From JBOHWJ01 sp050736615 (GTDB lineage Bacteria > Desulfobacterota > Binatia > Binatales > Binataceae): DNA of 5,915 bases. The notes beneath the pieces were generated by a model. That model was not told where the DNA came from. It saw nothing but the letters and a program-made list of their open reading frames with translations, and did not search any database. Made by a program: the position numbers and the translations under genes. This document shows, in pieces, positions 1 to 4,955 of this stretch (position 1 is the first letter of the stretch; every line of letters begins with the position of its first letter). The DNA is taken from assembly GCA_050736615.1 (NCBI GenBank), contig JBOHWL010000004.1, positions 1 through 5,915 on the forward strand, given 5' to 3'.

Positions 1-1037
1 TGCGCGGACTTGCCGGAGCGGTAGGTGTTGGGCCGGGCCGGCAAATAATTCTTGCCATAACGCTTGCCAATGTGATCGCGTACGGCCGCCAATGCGTCAT
101 CGGAGACCCGCGGCGAATCAGTCCGCATATACGTGATCAGGCCGATCGCGCCCTGATCGCCCAATTCGACGCCTTCGTACAGGCGTTGCGCGATTTTCAT
201 CGTGCGCGAGGGTGAAAAATAAAGCTTGCGCGAAGCCTCCTGCTGCAAACGCGAGGTGATGAACGGAGGTGCGGGACTGCGGCGCACCTCTTTGCGTTCG
301 ATTTTGCGAACGATAAACGGCAGCGCTTCGCAAGCCGCCATAATCGTACGCGCTTCATGCTCCGGCAGCTTGTAGGACTTATTATCGATGCGCTGTTGGC
401 CGAAACTGTACAGCCGCGCTTTGAAGGGAGGCGGATTCTTGCCTTCGAGATTGGCGTCGAGCGTCCAATACTCCTCGGCGCGGAACTTCTCCCGCTCGTC
501 TTCGCGCTCGACAATGATTCTGAGGGCAACCGATTGCACCCGGCCGGCGCTCAACCCGCGCTTGACCTTATCCCAAAGCAACGGGCTGACCTGGTAACCC
601 ACCAAACGGTCGAGCACGCGCCGCGCCTGTTGCGCTTCGAAGAGCGGGCGATTGAGCTGGGCCGGATTGGCAACCGCCTCTCTGACCGCTTTTTCGGTAA
701 TTTCGTGCAGCAGGACCCGATGGACGTCGCCGTCCACCTTGCCGAGGCGTTCCGCGATATGCCAGGCGATCGCTTCACCTTCGCGGTCGGGGTCGGTGGC
801 CAGATAAATGTTGCGCTTGTTTCTGGCGGCTAAGCGAATACCTTCGATCACCTTAACTTTGGCGGGAATCACCAGGTACTCGGGCTTGAAGTCATCCTTG
901 ACGTCAACTCCGAGTTTACTCTTGGGCAGATCCACCACATGGCCAACCGACGGGCTGACCTGGAAATCGGCACCAAGATAACGCTTGATCGTTTTAGCCT
1001 TGGCCGGTGATTCGACGATAATCAGGTTCTTTGCCAC
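1..1037 (-). CDS. topA: DNA topoisomerase I, type IA (N-terminal part, cut by window edge)
   Basis: Type IA topoisomerase that relaxes negatively supercoiled DNA by passing one strand through a transient 5'-phosphotyrosine break. The frame stays open to the left edge and gives 345 residues, roughly the first 40-50% of a typical 700-870 residue enzyme. Seen in the translation: the Toprim start IVESPAKAKTI with Glu9; the metal-binding DPDREGE at about residues 82-88 (D82, D84, E86); GLSAGRVQS near 160-170; and the active-site TYMRTDS with catalytic Tyr303 (codon at 129-131) and Arg305. The Toprim acidic motif comes about 29 residues earlier than in E. coli TopA (D111/D113), so this N-terminal lobe is shorter. 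The start is GTG at 1037, because VAKNLIIVES aligns with the family N-terminus and AAGGGG lies 7 bases upstream. It begins 31 bases after dprA and is probably co-transcribed with it. The C-terminal zinc-finger region is outside the window. Confidence 0.97.
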   Translation of the reverse strand, partial: MAKNLIIVESPAKAKTIKRYLGADFQVSPSVGHVVDLPKSKLGVDVKDDFKPEYLVIPAKVKVIEGIRLAARNKRNIYLATDPDREGEAIAWHIAERLGKVDGDVHRVLLHEITEKAVREAVANPAQLNRPLFEAQQARRVLDRLVGYQVSPLLWDKVKRGLSAGRVQSVALRIIVEREDEREKFRAEEYWTLDANLEGKNPPPFKARLYSFGQQRIDNKSYKLPEHEARTIMAACEALPFIVRKIERKEVRRSPAPPFITSRLQQEASRKLYFSPSRTMKIAQRLYEGVELGDQGAIGLITYMRTDSPRVSDDALAAVRDHIGKRYGKNYLPARPNTYRSGKSA

Positions 1038-1068
1038 TCGTGAGCCCCTTATTCTAACTCGCGGGAGC

Positions 1069-2226
1069 CTATGAGGCCGATCGGGAGCGCGAGAAGAGCT
1101 TTCCGGGATGTTGGATTACCACTCCCTTTAGCTCAAGCTCCAATAATAGCTTAAGCACGGTTTGCGTATTAAGTCCCGAGCCTTCGATGATCGAATCGAT
1201 ATGGAGCTTCTCGGCACCTTTTAGCTGCTTGATAAGCAGTTTAGCCTCATTTTGAACCAAATCCGACGACGCGCTCACACCTTGATGATTAGATGCGTGG
1301 TCATCGTCCAGCGCGCTATCGTCAAAGAAGGCGGTCCCGGCACCGACCAATTGCGGAGCCAATTCTTCGATTACGTCCTCGACGCATTCAACCAGTCGCG
1401 CCCCTTCCCTTAGCAGACGATTGCTGCCCCGAGTCTTGCCAGTCAAGGGGCTGCCCGGTACGGCGAAGACTTGGCGATCCTGCTCCAACGCCATTCGCGC
1501 GGTAATCAGAGAGCCGCTTTTCTCCGCCGCCTCGACAATTACGACGCCCAGGCATAGCCCGGAAATGAGACGGTTGCGGGCTGGGAAATTCTCCGCCACG
1601 GGTGGTGTTCCGACCGGCAGTTCCGACAGCAGAGCGCCACCGCTGGCAATGATATTCTCGGCCAGCTTGCGATTCTCAGGCGGATAGATCACGTCGATGC
1701 CGCATCCCATGACCGCGACGGTCCGCCCACCGGCGTCCAGCGCGCCCTGATGCGCCTCAGCGTCAATCCCACGCGCCAAGCCACTCACCACCGTGAAGCC
1801 TTTGGCGGCCAATTCGAGTCCCAAACGCGATGCCATCCGCCGCCCGGCGTCACTGGCCGCGCGCGCGCCCACCACCGCGACGCATTTTGGATTGCCCCCA
1901 GCCAGCGTTCCCCGGACAAAGAAATACGGCGGAGGATCGGCGATATGGCGTAAATTTGCCGGATATTCGTCGTCGGTCCAGCGAACCAGGCTCGCGTTGA
2001 GTCGGGGCAATTCGCAGAGTTCCTTCTCGACCGGCTCGAACTCGGCGAATTCCTTGATATTATGTGCGGCGGGCCGGGGCACGCCACAGGCGGCAATCGC
2101 GCTCTCGTCAGCGGCAAACACTTTTTCCGGCGAGCCAAAGCGTTCAAGCAGCAAACGGCAATACTGCGGACCAATTCCACGTACCCGTCTTAGGGCGAGC
2201 CAGTAAGCGTCAGATGATGTTCCCAT
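1069..2226 (-). CDS. dprA: DNA-processing protein DprA (Smf)
   Basis: DprA binds incoming single-stranded DNA in the cytoplasm, protects it and loads RecA during natural transformation; it is also widespread in bacteria not known to be competent. From ATG 2226 it is 385 residues, near the usual 360-390. Domain order: an N-terminal SAM/HhH-like segment (RVRGIGPQ at 14-21); the Rossmann-like SMF core from about 115 (VAVVGAR, SGLARGID at 148-155, MGCGIDVIYP, FPARNRLISGL at 214-224, GSLITA at 238-243, FAVPGS); an acidic linker (about 300-312); and a C-terminal winged-helix DML1-like domain (about 327-380). The frame is open for 81 more codons to an ATG at 2469, but that part shows no family similarity and would overlap the divergent gene. 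GGAAGA sits directly before ATG 2226, which is tight for a ribosome site; a perfect AGGAGG lies 27 bases upstream. Stop TAG is 31 bases before topA. Confidence 0.96.
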   Translation of the reverse strand: MGTSSDAYWLALRRVRGIGPQYCRLLLERFGSPEKVFAADESAIAACGVPRPAAHNIKEFAEFEPVEKELCELPRLNASLVRWTDDEYPANLRHIADPPPYFFVRGTLAGGNPKCVAVVGARAASDAGRRMASRLGLELAAKGFTVVSGLARGIDAEAHQGALDAGGRTVAVMGCGIDVIYPPENRKLAENIIASGGALLSELPVGTPPVAENFPARNRLISGLCLGVVIVEAAEKSGSLITARMALEQDRQVFAVPGSPLTGKTRGSNRLLREGARLVECVEDVIEELAPQLVGAGTAFFDDSALDDDHASNHQGVSASSDLVQNEAKLLIKQLKGAEKLHIDSIIEGSGLNTQTVLKLLLELELKGVVIQHPGKLFSRSRSAS

Positions 2227-2260
2227 TCTTCCAGTATCGAATTGGTCGCTTCGCCTCCTA

Positions 2261-2291
2261 TCAGGCCCGGTTCGGGGAAAAGCGGCCCTGA
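2261..2291 (-). other. Hairpin in the probable dprA 5' leader
   Basis: Bases 2261-2269 pair with 2283-2291 (9 positions, one C-C mismatch) around a 13-base loop. In the mRNA sense the hairpin is followed directly by UAGGAGG. If transcription starts near 2293, the stem-loop would be the very 5' end of the message. There is no U-tract, so it is not an intrinsic terminator. A role in mRNA stability or translational control is inference. Confidence 0.4.
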
Positions 2292-2299
2292 TGCGCGTA

Positions 2300-2327
2300 T
2301 TTGTACAAGGCGGCGCGTATAAGGCAA
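2300..2327 (-). promoter_or_regulatory. Candidate sigma70-type promoter for dprA-topA
   Basis: On the minus strand, TTGCCT (2327-2322) is followed by a 16-base spacer and TACAAA (2305-2300), each matching the consensus at 4 of 6 positions. Transcription would start near 2293, leaving a leader of about 65 bases before dprA. It is the best-placed match found by eye for this strand; such matches are common by chance. Confidence 0.3.
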
Positions 2328-2339
2328 GCACATGGACGG

Positions 2340-2377
2340 TTGACCTTATCTTGACCCGCTCGGATGATTCAAATAAT
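2340..2377 (+). promoter_or_regulatory. Candidate promoter for the ferritin-like gene
   Basis: TTGACC occurs at 2340-2345 and again at 2351-2356, the second copy followed after 15 bases by AATAAT (2372-2377, 5 of 6 to TATAAT). The 15-base spacer is shorter than the ideal 17. The leader to ATG 2449 would be about 65 bases. The tandem TTGACC copies, one helical turn apart, could instead be an operator. Confidence 0.3.
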
Positions 2378-2448
2378 TCAATTGGGGCTGCTCGGATGCC
2401 GGCCATTGCCAATCGCTTGCGCAGATCAACTGGCGTGTACAACAGAAT

Positions 2449-3060
2449 ATGACAGCACTGACCAATCAAATGGATGTGGGTGGGGGTGAGCGTGTTTCGA
2501 TGGACTTGAGCGGAATGTCGGTGAGTGAGAAGCAGATTCTCATCTTTAGCTTTTATCGCGATGCTGAATTACGTGGCGCGCGATTGTTGTTCAATCTGCT
2601 CGGCCATCTCAAGGACGCCGATTCACAGCTCAAAATGTCGAAGCATCTGGCCGACGAGACGCGCCACGCGTGGCTGTGGACACGCCGCATCGCCGACCTG
2701 GGCGGCGCGCCGGTGATGGTTGCGGACGGCTATCAACGCCGGCTCGGACTGCGTACCGGCGTGCCCAAGAGCATCGTCGAAATTCTGGCCTTGACCGTGG
2801 TTGTGGAAGAACGCGCGCAAAGCCGCTATATGGCGCATGCGGCCCTTCCTAGTGTCGACGAGGCCACCCGCGAGGTGCTCAAGGCCGTCACCGAGGATGA
2901 GACCTGGCATTTGTCGTGGATCGAGAAAAAGCTGCGCGAGGTCGCACGTGAGGACGGCGAGGAGGCGGCGGCGGACCGCGCCCTTGAACGTTATCGCGAA
3001 ATCGATCGCGACGTGTACGCGACATTGGCGGCTGACGAAGCTTTCCTGATGCGCTCGTAG
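2449..3060 (+). CDS. Ferritin-like diiron-domain protein of unknown specific function
   Basis: 203 residues with the ligand pattern of a ferritin-like four-helix bundle: Glu40 in helix 1, E70xxH73 in helix 2, Glu121 (or Glu120) in helix 3 and E151xxH154 in helix 4. The two halves share a 30-residue spacing (40 to 70, 121 to 151), as expected for a duplicated helix pair binding two irons. No signal peptide, membrane helix or rubredoxin Cys pair is visible; the protein contains no Cys, so it is not a classical rubrerythrin. The family includes iron-storage, peroxidase and oxygenase members, and I cannot choose among them. The helical C-terminal tail (about 165-203) is charged. The start is uncertain: ATG 2449 has no clear ribosome site, while ATG 2500 (residue 18) has GGGGGTGAG at good spacing and keeps every ligand. 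It is divergent from dprA and convergent with pyrF, so it is a single-gene unit. Confidence 0.87.
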   Translation: MTALTNQMDVGGGERVSMDLSGMSVSEKQILIFSFYRDAELRGARLLFNLLGHLKDADSQLKMSKHLADETRHAWLWTRRIADLGGAPVMVADGYQRRLGLRTGVPKSIVEILALTVVVEERAQSRYMAHAALPSVDEATREVLKAVTEDETWHLSWIEKKLREVAREDGEEAAADRALERYREIDRDVYATLAADEAFLMRS

Positions 3061-3279
3061 ACAAGTTTGTCGTAAATAATTCACACAACTACCGATGTCA
3101 TCCTGAGCCGGCGAGCGGCGCGAGCCGTGTCGAGGCCAGTGGAGCCATCGGCGGGGCGAGAGCAAACGAGTCCGCAGGGTGCGTTCGATAAGGAGCTACG
3201 CGAAGTAATTTCCTGTTATTTTCCGGCCGATTTGCCCTGAACAAATCACTCCGGTGTGCTTGTTTCGCCTGGTGCCACG
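3061..3279. other. Convergent intergenic spacer between the ferritin-like gene and pyrF
   Basis: No gene is supported in these 219 bases. Right after the stop, GACAA-GT-TTGTC (3060-3071) is a near-palindrome too tight to form a good loop. GATTTG (3229-3234) and CAAATC (3242-3247) form a perfect 6-bp stem with a 7-base loop. Neither has an adjacent T-tract on either strand, so termination of the two convergent genes is not explained by an obvious intrinsic terminator. The middle part is described as a separate repeat-like feature. Confidence 0.5.
3094..3205. repeat. Possible eroded extragenic repeat unit
   Basis: The segment starting GATGTCATCCTGAGCCGG and carrying GAGCCG twice (3105-3110, 3122-3127), with a short CGGC/GCCG inverted pair, resembles the TGTCATCCTGAGC-type intergenic repeats I have met in many bacterial genomes. 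Only one copy lies in the window, so repeat status cannot be shown here. It is GC-rich inside an otherwise more AT-rich spacer and has no convincing reading frame. Confidence 0.35.
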
Positions 3280-4140
3280 TTAGTGATGTGTTTGTATCGC
3301 CGCGTTCAGTGATACTCGCATGGCCTCCGCGGCGCGTGCGGCTGCGGCGCCGGGCTGAAGTTCGGATCCAGCCTTGAAGGCGTACATCAGGCTGCGACTG
3401 GCATTGACGATCACGCCGCGCCGGTCCGGTCGCAGGGCGGCCACGGCCTCATCGGCACCGGCGCCTTGCGTGCCATAGCCGGGCACCAGAATCATCGCGT
3501 GCGGCATCAGCCGCCGCGCCTGACGTGCGTGTTCGGGATAGGTCGCACCGATAACCGCGCCGATCGGGCTTAAGTCGTTGGCGCCGATAAAATCGCTGCC
3601 CCATCCGTGCACGCGCTCCGCCACCGCTTCCCACAGTGGGCGCTCAGGTGACAATCGATCCTGAAATTCGCCCGACGATGGGTTGGAGGTTTTCACCAAT
3701 ACGAACAGGCCGCGGCCTTGTCGCACCCGCGCGACGAAAGGCGCGAGCGCATCGCTGCCGAGGTAGGGATTAACCGTCACCGCGTCGCAACCGAAATCGC
3801 CGTCGCCCAAAAAGGCTTCAGCATAAGCGGCGGAGGTTGAACCAATATCGCCGCGTTTGGCATCCGCAATCGTCACCAGCCCAAGCGCACGCGCGCACTT
3901 GAGCACTTCGATCAATGCGCGCAAGCCGTCGAGCCCGCGCGCCTCGAAAAAACCGAGTTGTGGCTTAATCGCGACGACCGAGTTCGCGCAGGCTTCGATG
4001 ATTTCGCAGCAAAAGCGCGCCACGGTGTAGCCCGATGGAACGCCCGGGCCCGACCTGCCGTCGAGTTGCGGATCGATTCCGAGCACCGCCACGCTGCGTT
4101 TGACGCGCTGCGCTTCGAGCAGCTTTTCCACGAAGTCCAT
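3280..4140 (-). CDS. pyrF: Orotidine 5'-phosphate decarboxylase, type 2
   Basis: Converts OMP to UMP, the last step of de novo pyrimidine synthesis, in the cytoplasm. 286 residues, as expected for the longer type-2 form rather than the roughly 230-residue E. coli type. TIM-barrel landmarks in order: GIDPQ with Asp23; AIKPQ with Lys59; the catalytic signature DAKRGDIGSTS with Asp93, Lys95 and Asp98; NPYLGSDALAPF at about 124-135; VKTSNPSS at 149-156; the phosphate-loop PGYGTQG at 220-226; and NASRS with Arg249 for phosphate contact. All catalytic residues are present, so it should be active. The start ATG 4140 places MDFVEKL at the usual family N-terminus but has no clear Shine-Dalgarno site. 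It follows the glycosylase gene by 43 bases on the same strand. No other pyr gene is in the window. Confidence 0.96.
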   Translation of the reverse strand: MDFVEKLLEAQRVKRSVAVLGIDPQLDGRSGPGVPSGYTVARFCCEIIEACANSVVAIKPQLGFFEARGLDGLRALIEVLKCARALGLVTIADAKRGDIGSTSAAYAEAFLGDGDFGCDAVTVNPYLGSDALAPFVARVRQGRGLFVLVKTSNPSSGEFQDRLSPERPLWEAVAERVHGWGSDFIGANDLSPIGAVIGATYPEHARQARRLMPHAMILVPGYGTQGAGADEAVAALRPDRRGVIVNASRSLMYAFKAGSELQPGAAAARAAEAMRVSLNAAIQTHH

Positions 4141-4148
4141 GGTCCAAA

Positions 4149-4154
4149 ATAATA
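4149..4154 (-). promoter_or_regulatory. Candidate -10 box close to the pyrF start
   Basis: TATTAT on the minus strand matches the -10 consensus at 5 of 6 positions and ends 8 bases before the pyrF ATG, so transcription would begin at or within a few bases of the start codon. No good -35 box is seen 16-18 bases upstream. This may be chance AT-richness. Confidence 0.22.
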
Positions 4155-4167
4155 GCCGAGCAGCGGT

Positions 4168-4183
4168 CTGGCAGGTTAGCCAG
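4168..4183 (-). other. Small hairpin just after the glycosylase stop
   Basis: CTGGC and GCCAG form a perfect 5-bp stem with a 6-base loop, immediately after the TAA of the upstream gene. A T-rich run follows only about 15 bases later, so it is at best a weak terminator or an mRNA-processing structure between the glycosylase gene and pyrF. Confidence 0.3.
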
Positions 4184-4894
4184 TTAGGCGCGGCCGCGAA
4201 ACGCCGCGCCTGACTTTATCGGCACGGTCTTGCGCACTCGGCGGCCAACGGCCGGCCGCGGTGCATCCGGCGTGATCGTACGCGTGCTCTGCCACAGATA
4301 CCAGACTGCGGCGCTGCGATAGGGGCGCCAACGGTCGCCAAACGCGCGCAATTCCTTGGGCGTCGGCGGCTTGCTCATGCCATAGGCTTTCATCACCGCC
4401 TTGCGGAAGCCCAGATCATCGACCGGCAACACGTCTGGACGGAGCAGATTGAACATCAGGTACATCTCTGCGGTCCATCGCCCAATCCCTCGCACCCGGG
4501 TTAAATCGGCGATGACCTCCTCGTCGTCCAAATGCCGGAAGCGGGCGAAGCTAAGCTTGCCGCTTTGGACATACTCCGCGAGGTCACGAATGTAGGCCAT
4601 TTTACCTCGCGACAAACCCGCCTGACGCATTAATTCATCACTGGCAGCAAGGACGGTTGCGGCGCTGGGAAAGCGGCCATTACCAATCAGTTTGACGAAG
4701 CGGCCAAAGATGGCCTGCGCGGCGCTGCCCGCCAGTTGTTGAAAGACGATCGCGCGCACCAGTGCCTGGAAACGCTCGGGCCGATGCGTGAGGCGCAACT
4801 CACCGACTTGCGCAATGATGCGGGCCATCACCGGATCAGCGCCAGTCAGATGAGCGATGGCCTCGCGCGCATAAGGCGGCGGGTCGGAGCGCAT
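4184..4894 (-). CDS. AlkA-family DNA-3-methyladenine glycosylase (HhH-GPD)
   Basis: Base-excision repair enzyme expected to remove alkylated purines such as 3-methyladenine. From ATG 4894 it has 236 residues. The HhH motif LTRVRGIGRWTAEMYLMF lies at about 131-148, and the family's catalytic Asp is the second D of LPVDDLGFRKAV (about residue 160). WRPYRSAAVWYLW follows as in AlkA. The N-terminal beta domain of E. coli AlkA (282 residues) is absent, so this is the compact form, like yeast Mag1. No iron-sulfur Cys cluster is seen, which argues against endonuclease III or MutY. The last 25-30 residues form a basic, Pro-rich tail. The start is uncertain: TTG 4951 lies 4 bases after the upstream stop with GGTGA before it, and TTG 4921 has AAGGGG 10 bases upstream; ATG 4894 has no clear ribosome site but suits where family similarity begins. 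It is the middle gene of three on this strand. Confidence 0.92.
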   Translation of the reverse strand: MRSDPPPYAREAIAHLTGADPVMARIIAQVGELRLTHRPERFQALVRAIVFQQLAGSAAQAIFGRFVKLIGNGRFPSAATVLAASDELMRQAGLSRGKMAYIRDLAEYVQSGKLSFARFRHLDDEEVIADLTRVRGIGRWTAEMYLMFNLLRPDVLPVDDLGFRKAVMKAYGMSKPPTPKELRAFGDRWRPYRSAAVWYLWQSTRTITPDAPRPAVGRRVRKTVPIKSGAAFRGRA

Positions 4895-4955
4895 AGACGC
4901 GTTTTTATCAGACCGTCTCAAGCCAGCGAAACCCCTTGGAAACGTCGGCAAGCAT

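Larger units (their letters stand above)
2227..2448. promoter_or_regulatory. Divergent intergenic region between dprA and the ferritin-like gene
   Basis: This 222-base non-coding stretch must hold the promoters of two divergent genes. Visible in it: the hairpin 2261-2291; an AGGAGG on the minus strand (2254-2259); two copies of GCGCGTAT exactly 20 bases apart (2293-2300, 2313-2320) around the palindrome TTGTACAA (2301-2308); two TTGACC copies 11 bases apart (2340-2345, 2351-2356); and a second TGTACAA at 2436-2442. The density of short repeats suggests regulatory sites, but no known operator family was recognised. Confidence 0.55.

Noticed and set aside
357..833. Plus-strand open frame of 158 codons opposite topA
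   Set aside because: It lies wholly antisense to topA, whose frame shows clear conserved motifs over the same bases. Its translation shows no recognisable domain, and long antisense frames are common in GC-rich genes.
1793..2206. Plus-strand open frame of 137 codons inside dprA
   Set aside because: It is antisense to the SMF core and N-terminal region of dprA, has low-complexity composition and no sign of independent coding.
2227..2469. 81-codon N-terminal extension of dprA up to ATG 2469
   Set aside because: The extension has no DprA similarity, covers the promoter region and overlaps the start of the divergent gene. ATG 2226 gives a normal family length.
2623..3165. Minus-strand open frame of 180 codons opposite the ferritin-like gene
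   Set aside because: It is antisense to a gene with a full diiron ligand set. Its translation is rich in Arg, His and Pro without a domain pattern, as expected of a shadow frame.
3229..3247. Perfect 6-bp stem as an intrinsic terminator for pyrF or the ferritin-like gene
   Set aside because: The stem is AT-rich and no T-tract directly follows on either strand, so it does not meet the usual pattern.
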